In this document: piece by piece, positions 1-11,595 of the stretch
Layout of the letters: every line of letters starts with the position of its first letter
Position numbering within the stretch: the first letter of the stretch is position 1
NCBI RefSeq assembly: GCF_000149955.1
Contig: NC_030997.1
Span: 806,001-870,000, forward strand
Reading direction: 5' to 3'
Length of the DNA stretch: 64,000 nucleotides
From: Fusarium oxysporum f. sp. lycopersici 4287
Taxonomy: Eukaryota > Ascomycota > Sordariomycetes > Hypocreales > Nectriaceae
Position numbers and translations under genes: made by a program
Notes under the pieces: model-generated
Told to the model about the DNA's origin: nothing
What the model saw: only the letters and a program-made list of their open reading frames with translations
Database searches by the model: none

Positions 1-1239
1 CACAGGCAATAGACAAGCTCGTATGCCAGAAGCGCTCTTGAACCCGGTCAGCGTTCCATGCGACAACCGCACAGACGATGCATGCCAGTAGATATGGAGG
101 TGCGGTAAGCAAGAGGGTGGTGATTCTGTCCTTGCCCATGCTCTTCACGATAGTAGGGAAGAAGCTGTTAATAGCAATAGCGCTAGCAGCTCCGTAGCAG
201 ACAACAATCAAGATCCAGTTCTTGGGGTCTTGGAGAAGCAGCTTAAAGCCATGAAAGAGAGATTGCTGGTCGCCTGCAGTCCAGTCCTCTTCACCAGCGG
301 CATCGACCTCCATACGCCACAGAGCAATGGCGCGTTCCTCTTCAGTGAGCCACTTGGTGGTTGCTGGAAAGTCGGGGAGAATCCAGTAGCAGCAGAAGGC
401 GATGACAACAGTAGCTGAGCCTTCGAGGATAAAGATCCATCGCCAGGCCAGAAGCCCACCGACACCATTCATTCCGTCAATGATGCCGGCGGCGATCAGT
501 CCGGAGAAAGCGCCCGAGATGAGAGATCCCGAGTAGAAGATCGCAGTTCGAACGCCAAGTTCCTTTCGCACGTACCAGGCGCTGAGGGTTGCCATAGCGC
601 CGGGATAGAAGGCCGCTTCGACGAAGCCAAGGAGGAATCGGACTGCAGTGAGTGCACCAAAGCTATGGACAGCTCCGGTGGAGGCGCACAGAACACCCTG
701 TTTCTGTCAGCTTCATTGTTAAGGTTTGAGCATGTGGGGGAAACCATACCCATCCGATCATGCAAGCCGTAAGGTACGAGGCCGGCCTTCCGATTTTGTT
801 CAGCAGCATGTTGGAGGGAACTTGCATGAGAACATAGCCGACGAAAAGGACAGACACGGCAGTCTACAATGGTCAGAACAAACATGAAAGAAGTTTCATG
901 TTTCTCATACCTGGAACTCGTTGCCCTTCAATCCCAGATCCTCCTCCATGCCGCCAAGTCTAGCAGCTCCAATAGCGTTCCTGTTTTGTCAATATCTCAA
1001 CTAACTCTGATCTGCCGAAGATCTTACCTGTCAAGATAGTTCATGATGTAGATCAAGATCATACAAGGAAGTAAGCGAAGATCAATCTTGCGTCTGAGAC
1101 GCTTCTCCAGAGCCGTGATTTCCTCATCAGAAAGATGCTGAAGCGCTTCAGGCTTAGGAGATATGACTTGCCCCTGGCTCTTGGAGTCGCAAGACTCATT
1201 CTCGTCCATGCTGGCGCGGGGCTTCTTCTCGATATCCAT
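1..1239 (-). CDS. MFS transporter, allantoate permease-like (3' part beyond window)
   Basis: A plasma-membrane secondary transporter of the major facilitator superfamily, probably the anion:cation symporter branch that holds yeast Dal5 and Tna1. The chosen start (ATG at 1237-1239) opens a charged cytosolic tail, followed by a first helix ending in IYIMNYLDR. Exons join as 1239-1028, 980-911, 863-750 and 697 to the window edge, all in frame with GT-AG borders. The segment around 560-660 encodes RFLLGFVEAAFYPG followed by LSAWYVRKE, the helix 4 and loop pattern typical of this branch. About 364 residues are visible, so the last few helices lie outside the window. An in-frame upstream ATG at 1408-1410 would add a longer tail and cannot be excluded. 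The substrate cannot be read from sequence; carboxylates, ureides or vitamins are possible. Confidence 0.85.
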
Positions 1240-3023
1240 GTTGTTGTATATACTGCTGTTGACTGAAATATGAGTTGGTGCCCTGAATGATGAGGAGCTG
1301 TTCGACCCCGGCTGGCACCGCTCGTCTTTATACATCTCCAATGCATACAAAACTCTTGGTGTCTCATCGGCCTGGGGAGCTTCCCCAGACTCTGCGTAGT
1401 TGCTTGGCATGGGGTAGCCTTGTGAAAGACGCTACACAGATGATAGTAAGATAGGACAAGGAACTTGTTGTCGGCTCGGTAGGCATAGAGGCCGTTAGGA
1501 GGAAGCCAATTCCCCAGACTTTTTGTTGTTCTGGAGTACGATACGGGGAACCCTTGCCTCAACCACGAGATAGGCAAGTTTAGGGAAACGAGTTTTGCTT
1601 CGGCTCGGTAATGAAAGCGGCCGTTAGCGTTGTCGCTATCTTAGTTCCCCGGATTTTCCACTGGTGTCATGGTACGGGGTAGCCGTGATTAGGCATTCGA
1701 CTTCGAGAACTGGAACTCATGTCTCCATTCTCAGATAGGACTATCAGAATCTCCTTTTTCAACTTATCATTAAAATCTACTTAAATCTTCAATCATCCTC
1801 ATCTCTTTGGATATTTGTGACATTGAGAGAGTTAATGGAGCTGGTTTGAACAGGTCTGTTGGAGAAGTAAAGTTTTCTCGGTTCAACATAACGTTCCAGC
1901 CAACTGGATGATCTCCCCGCATCACGATGTCAAAATTTTGGAGTCATTCCCTTGGTAACCTTTAGCTTACCCCTCTTCCCCATGGGCCAGATTTGGCTGT
2001 TGTTAAAGATATGAATAATTCCCCATGTTAAGCCCGGGGTCTGTCTCGTCAGTAATCACAGACTGGTTCCGAGTCGAGAGCAAAGTTCGGCTGCATAAAC
2101 AAGTCAGCCGGCCTAATTTTGTTACTAAAAGCTCGAAACTGGATGATTGATCCTTTTCTTAGGCGACAAATTAAGTTCATACCGTGGGCTAGACGAACTG
2201 AACACTTCTGGGTGTCGATAGGTCCAGGCAACTGGGTCTGGCATGCACATGCGCATCAAGATGCATGGCGCACGGAGGTTGCTTTCAGATTATGGCCATT
2301 TGCATCTGGCTATGATCTGCTCTTCTCCTGCGTCGTTATCTACAGGTCATAATCCAGTGACCCTTGGGATTGTCGGCCGCTAATGCAGTGGGAGCCGACC
2401 TGCTTCAAGGTGCCTAACAGACCAATCACGAGGTGTCAAATTCATGTTCGGCCGCTAATGCGCGCCAGCCGATGCTCGCCACCGAACCAAGTCTCCAATT
2501 CCTCCAAGCTTTGTCTGATGTCCGACGATGCTTTCCAGCCCATTGCCTCAGTGATAAAGAGAAAAGAAAGCATTAGGCTTCGAAGTCTTGAGCCACTTAA
2601 TTGAGGAGTTTAATGTGATTCACGCGAAACCCAGACTATAGTTATGTTACATGTAGCAATGGAAGCACCTGTCGTGGACCTCCACCCTAGATGACGAAAA
2701 TGTTTAGGTGACTCTAGCTTACGCTTAGGGCTTTTTACTGAGTTTATTTTAGTATCCTCTTCTAAAGTCTTAAGTTTTCTTGCTCCCTGGGGGGTGGCGC
2801 GCCTGAATCACGTAAAACCTTGTCCTGCAATCGATGCATCCACTAAAATTCCTGCCGTTTTAAGCCTCTTAGGGCCAATGACTTGGGCCCAGCCCCCAAT
2901 TCCCCGATCACTTGATGGGACGTTTCCTTCCAGAGCTTCATAGCCAGGGTATATGCACAGAGAGATACCTGTCACAACGGTCACTAGCGAGTAGAGCTTG
3001 CATACCGATTCTGTTTGTTAGCC
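1240..3023. other. Intergenic region between divergent MFS and regulator genes
   Basis: No gene is seen over about 1.8 kb. The stretch holds a degenerate duplicated segment (about 1469-1560 and 1591-1690, sharing CGGCTCGGTA, GGCCGTTAG and GTACGGGG-type words), two copies of TCGGCCGCTAATGC (2373 and 2448) and a MITE-like copy ending near 2792. It must contain the promoters of the transporter (leftward) and the regulator (rightward). Confidence 0.5.
2684..2792 (+). mobile_element. MITE-like element copy A (left end diverged)
   Basis: The segment matches the copy at 36343-36480 over roughly 100 bases, including the shared blocks GACTTTTTACTGAGTTTATT-like and TCTAAAGTCTTAAGTTTTCT, and it ends in CTTGCTCCCTGGGG where that copy ends in CTTGCTCCCCGAGG. 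The left inverted terminal repeat is not clearly preserved; if full length it would start near 2653. No flanking direct repeat is visible. It is non-coding. Confidence 0.6.
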
Positions 3024-5175
3024 ATGGGCAGATTCAAGGGTCGAAACACAGTAGCATGCACAGTTTGTCACTCTCAGAAGCTGAAGTGCGACGGCGGTAA
3101 GCACGCTGCTCATTGTCACGTTTGACAAGTGTACTGATAGAACGAGCTCATCCATGTGGACGCTGCGCTCGTCGCCAGCGAGAATGCGTGTACCCTGTGA
3201 AGACTACATACGTGACCGTACCAGAAGCCTACCTACGGGATCTTGAGAGAACAGCTGCAAGCTCTCGACCATCGTCATCCTTGACTTCCAGCTTCACAGA
3301 TGATCTACCAGAGTATTCAGGACAATCACAGAGCCCTTCGGATCCGGGCACCTCGACTAGCAGCAGAGTCGCAGCTCGGGCTATTATATCAGATGACTGC
3401 AGTGCAGAACGTTTTGTCTATGACCTCCGGCAGATGGCGTTGCCTGAGAGTCCCAATGGGCTTCAGCAGCAAGGCGGATACTCATATGCGGTACTTAAAT
3501 CCGACTTGATAGGTATGTATCTCCAACCTTGACAGCAATGACAACTTAGGAGTCTAATCCTGTTCAGAGCCGAGGATATTGATAAAACTTCCTTCAGCGC
3601 CGCTGGCTATGAAGTTACTTGACACCTTCGAGGAGATATTCTGTGACCACCACTGGTTTCTTCGAAGAGACTTCAGGGAACGAGTTCAACTATTATTCAC
3701 AGACCCTAAGACGCAATCACAAGACAGAAGCTGGCTTTCAAGGGCGTCTCTTGTTTTTGCCTTGGCTACAACATTCATGTATGGATCGCAGCCATCTGGC
3801 GAACCTACAACTGAACAATCCGAGAACCCGACACCTCCCGGATCAGACTTGTTCGAGCAAGCTGTCGCTTTGCTAAATGTGTCATCTGAGGAGCCCACAA
3901 CAGAGGATGTTGAGGCATTGAATTTGATGGTGAGCGGTCAGTCCCGACACTTTCGGCGCCATCTTACTTATAACAGGCGTTCTACTGCTACTCCTTGAAT
4001 CGTCGCAGAATGGCCTACAAATACGCAACGCAGAGTTTAGCAGTGGCCAAGCTCTTGTTTCTTGACAGGACTCCGAATCTGTCAGCTTCTGGTCAAGAGG
4101 TCATCATCGAGCACCGAAAGCGTCTATGGTGGACATCCTTTTGCATGGAGAGAATGGTCGTAGCAGAGCTAGGACTGGCCCCAGCGCACGCTGCGAACAA
4201 GTTCGACGCCGTACTACCTTCTTCACGAGACATACCCGAATCAGAAATGGATCAATTTTTCGATCCAAGTGTTCAGACACTGCAGGCACAAATATGCGAG
4301 ATCAAGTGCCAGATCATGGAATCTGTCGGTCACTTACGACGGGTGTCAGACCTAGAAACAATGCTGTTCGAGCTATGGCCTAGTTTCGATACACTGCGGT
4401 CTTGGAAGGAGAAGTTACCTTCATATATCTCATTTGACTTTAAAAGCGGTGTGCCGGAGGAAATGAGCCAGCGATCATGCGCTCGCGGGCTTGCATCGCT
4501 ATACTTGAGATATCACCAGGTAGGTCCGTGGACAAACTTCCGACGTCATTTACTGACTCTAATAGTGCTTCACGGTACTACTTCGACCCTTCTTCTCCAA
4601 GAAACTGTCTCTTAGGCTGCAGGGAGTTGATTCTGATCATCTCGAATCGAGGTTGAATGCAACAATGCGACAGAGAATTCAGGTGCTGACCAAGGAAGGC
4701 CATGATGCAGCGAGGAATAACTGCAAGATACTAATAGACCTCTTTCATCGCGGTAAACATGGTAAGCACTTTAACAAGCCCTGATTCAGTCACAATACGA
4801 ATGCTAACTTTCCGATTAGCACGATTTGGTTATTGGGACTCAGTGCACGCTTTCAGTAGCCTCTCTATCATCTCTATTGCAAAGGCTGTCTCTCCCGAGC
4901 TTGCCGAAACCTCCGAGCTTAACGACGAGCACCTCTATAGTCAATGCCGCCTCATTTTGAAGGAAATGGCTGAAGCGGGTAACCCGGCTGCCAGAGATCA
5001 CAACGCCTTACTAGCCGACTTAGACAGCATTGTTCAAATGCTCACAACCAATGAAGATGCCGGACCGATTGAAAGACCAGCAGAATTTGAGGTTCCATCA
5101 TTAGAATTCTGCGAAGGCTTATGGTCTGACGTTGATTGGGTGGAGTTTTTAAATAATTGCTCTCAGTGGGCATAA
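3024..5175 (+). CDS. Zn2Cys6 fungal transcription factor
   Basis: A nuclear DNA-binding regulator of the Gal4 class. Six exons (3024-3096, 3141-3512, 3568-3929, 3977-4519, 4566-4761, 4820-5175) join in frame to 633 residues. The Zn2Cys6 cluster is split by the first intron: CTVCHSQKLKCDG is followed by HPCGRCARRQREC, giving all six cysteines at about residues 11-40. The middle region has the fungal-specific transcription factor homology pattern, with HRKRLWWTSFCMER at about residues 310-325. The C-terminal end is acidic and aromatic (LWSDVDWVEF), as in activation domains. It lies between a divergent MFS transporter and the downstream lyase gene, so it may regulate one of them; that is inference from position only. 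Confidence 0.85.
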
Positions 5176-5432
5176 AAATAAGAGAAGCAGTTCGTCGCTC
5201 AACATTACTGGTGTTGAAGGTGTGGTTGTACGTGTTGCATGACGCTGTTGATAGTTTCACAACAGAATATTTTATCTGGCAAGCTCGGCTAAGTTGATAT
5301 AGACAATCTATAAGATAAGACCGACATTACCCTTCTGCATGCTTATGTTTTGACAAACCACGTGGCTGACAAGTAACCTCAAAATGCAACTGTGAGTCGA
5401 GACACCTCCCAGACGATAATGACATGGCTTGG

Positions 5433-5558
5433 CCTCGGGGAGACAGAAGGCTCAGGAGCCTGACAGAGGGTACCATAATAAACTCCTCAAAGATCTTCCT
5501 AAGCTTAGACCAGTCTTTTTGTCACTCGGGGTCGAGGTCTAAGTCATTGCCTCCCCGA
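5433..5558 (+). mobile_element. MITE-like element copy C with 6-bp target duplication
   Basis: A 126-bp non-coding segment begins CCTCGGGGAG and ends CCTCCCCGA, and it is flanked on both sides by the hexamer GCTTGG (5427-5432 and 5559-5564). The right half carries the family signature AGTCTTTTTGTCACT, then GGTCTAAGT and TGCCTCCCC, shared with the copies near 34478, 34930 and 51468. No transposase is present, so mobility would depend on an enzyme encoded elsewhere. Confidence 0.7.
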
Positions 5559-5930
5559 GCTTGGGTATGGCCTCAGATTTCAAGGCCGAGGCCCGGCTAT
5601 TGCCAGATCTGACGCTATGCCTGACGAGTGTCGAATGGCAAATCGCTCGATTTGCTCCACAACCCAGCACACCGGTCAACCGGCAATTGTCAACGGTGTA
5701 CAGCGCCCAAAAATGCACATACGTTGTCTCTGTGCCAAAAGGAGGGGGACGTGACAACAACGCTAATGGAGGGGTAGGAAATGTTCCCCCACAGACCGGA
5801 AATGCTGATTATCGGCTCAGTAGGGATCTGCCACGTCGGAAACCCGTTGAGTGCAGATCCCTGGTTGTATCATGGCACTGCATATGTCACGCGGGCGAAA
5901 TTCTTGTTCCCTTCTTTTTCTTCGGCCGCT

Positions 5931-5975
5931 AATGCGAGCTTTTTCAGCATCGGCTGAGATGTTTTAGCGGCCGAA
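5931..5975. repeat. Inverted repeat TTCGGCCGCTAA / TTAGCGGCCGAA
   Basis: Two perfectly complementary 12-bp arms (5931-5942 and 5964-5975) enclose 21 bases that include the smaller palindrome TCAGCATCGGCTGA. The left arm extends to TTCGGCCGCTAATGCG, which recurs at 2447-2462. It could be a regulator binding site with CGG/CCG triplets or the remnant of a small repeat. Confidence 0.6.
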
Positions 5976-6345
5976 GCATGGGAGGGAAGACACCTAGTTG
6001 GTCAGCCGTATATCAGACAGATGGGCTATATGCAAGTACCCGCGACTGCATCCTCTTGTAGGGCGGCCATGGGTTTTGGAGGTACCATCGACTTTCGGTT
6101 TTGTTCTCACCGGTTCATCCCGCTGAAAGCCTCACCCCGTGGATTGGAGAGACAACCGGGCTATGTCAACAGCCTTGGGGGCCTCACTAGCAACACCACT
6201 CATTTCTATATAGATGGTCAGCGCCCTCAGCAACAGACTTCTCGAATCTCACGAGAGAGCACAACAAGCCAGCACAGACACCATACTGGCACCATCCTCA
6301 TCACTTGAAACAATCTTAAAGTCTGTCAGCCTAGCAGCCAGCACG

Positions 6346-7891
6346 ATGACGGTCACTCAAATCATCTCGACCGTAAGCCGCTTATCTCTGCCCAACGCAA
6401 CCACCTTCACGTGCTTACATTGGTCAGGTTGTTCCCAGCGAGCCCAAGCCAACGAACGGCTTACTGGTCAAAGGGGCCAACGGACACAAAGTCACCGTGA
6501 CCATCGAGACAAAGCGTCTCGAAAAAGACAGTCTCGGTCAGCTTGAACTCCCAGGCGATGTTCTCTACGGTATCAACACATTCCGCGCCATCGAAAACTT
6601 CCCTCTCTCAGGACGACCCATTGCCACCTGGCCAGATTTCATCTACGCATTTGCTGTAATCAAGCAAGCAGCAGCTCGTGCTAATTATGAAGTCGGCACT
6701 ATCACATCTGAGCAGGCCACCGCTATTTCTGAAGCATGCGAGGAGATCAAAACTGGAGTACATGACAAGCATTTCGCAGTTGACATGATGGAGGGTTCTG
6801 GTGGTACATCTACCAACATGAATGTCAACGAGGTCATCGCCAACATCGTTGCTAAGAACTCAGGACGAGCTCTTTCCGATTACACCTTTGTTCATCCCAA
6901 TGATCACGTCAACATGGGACAATCTACGAACGATGCTGTACCTTCAGCTATGAAGCTTGCTGTGTACCGCGCTATGGAGGGTGCTTTGGGTGCTCTCCAA
7001 GTGCTCGCGGATGCATTCGCTCTGAAGCGCCAGGAATACTCTAATCTTCTTCGCCTTGGAAGGACTTGTCTCCAGGATGCTCAGCCCATGACTTACGGCC
7101 AGGCTCTTGGTGCTCACGAGGCGGTCATCCGAAGACACAGAGAACATCTCATCACGATCCGCGACTCATTCTTGGTTCTCCCCATGGGCGGCACTGCTAT
7201 TGGCACTGGATTTGGATCCAAGTCAGGCTACAAAGCAGCAGTCTTCAAGCATCTTTCCTCGTCGCTGGGAGTTGCAGTGCAACCATGTAGCGACGCGTTT
7301 GACGGCATGCAGAACATGGACACTTGTGCACGCCTCTCAGCCGAGCTGCGCAACACTGCCAATAGCTTGTGGAAGATTGCAAACGATATGATTCTGCTCT
7401 CTTCGGGACCCAACGGCGGTATTTCTGAGATTACTCTGCCGCCCGTCCAGGCTGGCTCTTCCATCATGCCGGGCAAGGTCAACCCTGTCATTCCGATTGC
7501 AGTTTGTCAAGTGGCGCTGGCCATCACTGGAAATGATGCTGCTGTTTCCATGGCATGCCAGCAAGGGATGTTGGAAATCAATCACTACGAACTCTTGGTC
7601 TGCGACCGACTGTTCGACAGCATACAGCTTCTCAAGAGCGTCTCCAAGACATTCGCCAAGCGTTGCGTTAAGGGCCTTATCGCAAACAAGGAGACGTCAG
7701 AGAAGCATCTTCTTGACGCGAGTGCACTTGCAACAGCTCTTGTCCCGAGCCTTGGCTATGCCAAAGTGTCAAGCATCGTGAGATCAGCTCTGGCTGAAGA
7801 GCGCCCGTTTTTGGATGTGGTGGTAGAGCGGGGCTTGTTGAGGCAGGATGATGTTTTGGGTGTTCTGGAGCGTTCGGTTTTCATTGAGTAA
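6346..7891 (+). CDS. Aspartase/fumarase-superfamily lyase, probable aspartate ammonia-lyase
   Basis: The product should catalyse beta-elimination from a carboxylic acid, most likely aspartate to fumarate and ammonia. A short first exon (6346-6372) joins exon two (6428-7891) in frame, giving 496 residues, close to the usual size of class II fumarases and aspartases. The superfamily signature GSSIMPGKVNPV carries the catalytic-loop serine. The upstream motif GGTSTNMNVNEV and the motif HPNDHVNMGQSTNDAVPS are also typical of aspartase and class II fumarase. The frame stays open upstream to an ATG at 6214, which would add 44 residues and might be a targeting extension. Fumarase is the main alternative, since the two enzymes share these motifs. 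It sits between two Zn2Cys6 regulators. Confidence 0.85.
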
Positions 7892-8773
7892 TTATGACGT
7901 CAGTGTTAGATTTTTGTTCGTCAAGCAATGATAGAACTACAAACAGTACAACAAGGAACGTATTTTCCTATTCAAGAAAGCCGAGATTGCATATCGTGGT
8001 AACCGTGATAACTACGGAGCATCGTGTGTACGTGTTTACTCTAGGTCCAACTTGACACACGTTGTCGTCGCGTACTATCGATAAGAGATAACGCGTTGAA
8101 CTCTGTGACGTCAAAATAATCATCGTCTACTTCAGATCCGGTTAGCCCAAGCCTCTCTTTCCAAGAATCAAGTCTGTTGTCCAGCTTCACCACCATCGCT
8201 TGTGGTACGAATTTACAGTAAAATCTTTGACCATAAGCTCAAGCTTTTCCTACACCATGAGCTTTGTCGCACCCGGAAACTGTATTTATAAGAACTTCAA
8301 TCTATACCAAAAGAAAGAATTAATATTTATATGCCTGTAGTTAATCAAGCCATACACCTGAGCCCTATTGATCGTGATGTTAAATTACTTGCTCCATTTC
8401 TTCTACCTTCAGGGTAGCTGGGCCTGCTCTGAAGCCTGCAAACCAATCGCGTCCCCGATGTGGATAAGTCAGTTTCTGCGGTCTTTCGGGGCCCCGAGAA
8501 ACCGAGCCTTTGCCCGAAAGAGACACATGCCATCATCAAGGATGAGGTTTGGCCTTGGCGTTTTGTAGGCCAATATCCATGAGTCTTTGACGAATCCGAG
8601 TGTTCCAAAATTTGTCAAATATTTTGACAAGTCAATTGAGCCTAATGACAACGATGAACGTGGATCCAAACGAAAGCGATGGAGAAGAAAACGCCGTCTC
8701 GGGCACGCGTCGAGTTCCCGAGCATAAGCTCTCTGTAAGCCGCGACCCATCACATGCTGGGCTGTAATTTCGG
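7892..8773. other. Intergenic region, no feature seen
   Basis: About 880 bp separate the lyase stop from the next regulator. It should contain the lyase terminator and the promoter of the regulator. I see no RNA gene, no long repeat and no convincing open frame. Confidence 0.5.
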
Positions 8774-11187
8774 ATGGCTACTGACAATTGGGCTTATTAC
8801 TACCAGTGTGACCAATGTAGACAACGAAAGGTAAGTGAACGCGTACATCTCAGCAGCGCCTTCACTGAACCCGTCATAGATCAAATGCGACCGTGGAGAT
8901 CCTTGTGGACCGTGTCAACGAAAGGATATTCGTTGTTCGTTCCCCACTGGCTTCAAGCCTCGAGCAAAACGTCAGCAGGTCCTAGTATCTGATGGCTAGT
9001 GAGTAGTAGTGAGAGAATTGATCAAGTAAACAAGCTTACATGAGGTGCAGTGAATCCAAATTGGATGCCATTTCGCGAAAGCTTGATCGCATAACCCTCG
9101 CTGTCGACAACATCAGTTCTTCTTCTCAGCAGCTGCAAGGAGGCTCGTCAGCTGCTCATACTGCTATTAGTTCACAGGTTACCCCAATATCCCATGCGAG
9201 CTCCCCGTCGTGTAATATCAGGACAGGCCCGGAGAAAGGCTCGGAGTTCGAGGGCGATGTCACCTTGACGACACAGGCTACATTTGCGACGGACTTCTTG
9301 CAACAAGTCGTTGACAGCAACCAGCCATCGCAAACGCTTCCTGAGATAAAGAGTCACTTAGACGCACTGCGGAAGATCTTGGCGGGCAAAGAAGTTACGG
9401 CTGACGAGACGTGTCTTGTTGATACGCAACGAATAATGTCACCTCAAGAACATGGAGGGTTTCAGCTCCCTCCCGTCAACCTGGCCATGATGGCTGTACA
9501 GAGACTGAGAGGTAATCCGTGTGACACCTGTCCCTATAAACATACTGATATCGTTGTAGAGTCTTCCAGGTTGCAGCTATTCTGGCGTGCAGAGTTTCAC
9601 AGCATCAGTCAATTTGTCGAGTATCTTATGACAGTTTACTTTGGCAAGCCTACCCTTGCTGATCTCATCGTTACGCATGTTGGCTTGGTAAGCCTATTGC
9701 ACGAATGCGGCAACGTTGAGACTGAAGAAGTTCTCAAGAATGAGTTTGCAGCTCAGGCGACGGTCTGTCGGCAAAACCTGGAGTCTATCCTGGCTGGCCT
9801 TCCCTTCAACATGCCCTGTACACCCGATTACATACTCGCCCTGTTCATGGCTGTAAGTGTCTCGGCAGGAAGTCCCTTCGAAGAGCATACCACTAACAGA
9901 AGTCCAGTCATCCTATCATCTCGAGAATTGCCGGATTTCTATGTCCTGGAATAGTCTTGCTGCAGCAGTACAGATGTGCCAGACACTAGGTTTCACCCGG
10001 GAAAATCTCCCAAAGCCAGAGTCGAGAGAAGCAAAGCAACGACGGGCTAAACTGGTCTTCTACATCCATCTTTGCGACAAGATGCTCGCTTTGAGACTGA
10101 GTCGGCCAGTCTTGATCCGAGATGGAGAAATCACTATTGACTTTGAGGCTTTTGAAGCGGATAGGGGAGACGGACCTACTCCGGTCATTGAGAAATGGGC
10201 AAGGTTTTGCAACCTTCAAGGAAGAATCTATGATATACTCTACAGTCCGGGTTCTTTGCTTCAGCAGGATATTCAGAGAGAGACGAATGCGAGGAGACTT
10301 GCGGCTGAGATGGAGCAGTTGTTCCAAACAAAGAGTCTGGCAGAAGTAAGTTCAAGACCCATCCAAGAATGGGTGATGGTTCTCTAATACATTCGCAGGA
10401 ACACTTATTTGAGTCAATTGGGGCGAGCATCGGCGAAAAACAGAGCGAGGTCTTCCGCAGGACCGATAGGGTAGCATACTATTCCATGCGCTGTCTGGTG
10501 TTCAGAGCAGTGAAGCCTGCGTCTTTGACATCCTCAGCCTTTTGCGATGAATGTCTCGAAGCAGCAAAGAATGGCCTTGAGCAACACAGGATTTGTTTGT
10601 CTATGCTCAAGAACGTCGAAACCATCGTCTTTGAGTTTTACATGCATTGGTAAGACCTCCATCGCTGGCAGAGATGTTTCAACTGACAAAGGACCAGGGG
10701 CCTCATGGCGGTACCTCTGGTGCCATTCATGGTCTTGTTTTGCCATGCCATCGAGACTTGCGACCCGACTCACTTGGAGCCGCTCGCAGCCGTGGTTGAA
10801 ACAGTCGACATGATACCCCCAGATCTTCCAAACGTATACAGAAAACAGCTTCATCTGTTCAAGCTTATGTATGAAGTCGCGTGCAAGTATGTGGGATCGA
10901 GGACTAATAACCCTCCGGTCCAGGTATCAGGGCGTATACCTGATACACCATTTGAGATGTTGTTTTTCGAGGCGGGGGTTCCTGTGCCCAGTCACCTGAA
11001 CATGCAGGCAAATATGCAGGGCTTTAGCGATGGCACACAGCTTGCAAATGAGATTAATTACGGGGGATTATCAACAGGACAAGCGGGGAATATTGTGGAG
11101 GGTAGCTTTGACCATAACATGGAGCTGGGGAACTGGTTTGAGCAAAACCAAGAGATATTCATGATGCTGGACAACAACCAATCATAG
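8774..11187 (+). CDS. Zn2Cys6 fungal transcription factor
   Basis: A Gal4-class nuclear regulator of 702 residues in seven exons (8774-8830, 8880-8998, 9051-9511, 9560-9852, 9908-10345, 10399-10649, 10698-11187); all phases agree. The zinc cluster lies at the extreme N-terminus and is split by intron one: CDQCRQRK joins IKCDRGDPCGPCQRKDIRC, supplying six cysteines at about residues 12-38. A short coiled-coil-like linker follows (ESKLDAISRKLDRITLAVDN). The middle homology region contains SWNSLAAAVQMCQTLGF and a downstream RRAKLVFYIHLCDKMLALRLSRP, which matches the WW-Y-D-R-L-GRP type block of fungal-specific regulators. The tail is rich in Asn, Gln and Gly. It is convergent with the ABC transporter gene, 409 bp away, and regulation of that gene is possible but unproven. 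Confidence 0.87.
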
Positions 11188-11595
11188 CCATGGACCTTTA
11201 TAGCCAATATAAAGACTGCCACCATAGTAGAATACGTTAAAGATAATTGGGCAGAGGCTGTGGTTTCTACGGATGTCACTTGTCTTTACCATCGATACAT
11301 TGTGTTTTGGCCTGCTTCGGGGTTACGGAGATGAGGCCAAAGGCTCGCCAGATATCAGGATAAGATTATGAGAGTTCAGCGAAACTAAAAAGGTTTAGTC
11401 ATAGCTTTACAAATAATATTTATTAGACTTAGGTTAAGGTCGAACGAGTTTCAATATCGGAACAAATTGATAAAATTAGAACCATGTCTATTGTATATAT
11501 AAGAAGATTATTGAGCTTGAAGTGAAATGGTAAAAGTAATCTGAACTATGTGTAAGACTCTATATTGATGCGATCTCTTGCAACAAGAGATAGAA
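11188..11595. other. Convergent intergenic region
   Basis: About 400 bp of AT-rich sequence lie between the 3' ends of two convergent genes. It should hold both polyadenylation regions. Nothing else is recognised. Confidence 0.5.

Larger units (their letters stand above)
5176..6345. other. Intergenic region with one MITE copy and an inverted repeat
   Basis: No gene is seen. It contains a MITE-like element (5433-5558), a perfect 12-bp inverted repeat (5931-5942 with 5964-5975) and, close to the lyase gene, a TATATAGATG stretch near 6206 that could be core promoter or could precede an alternative start at 6214. Confidence 0.5.
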
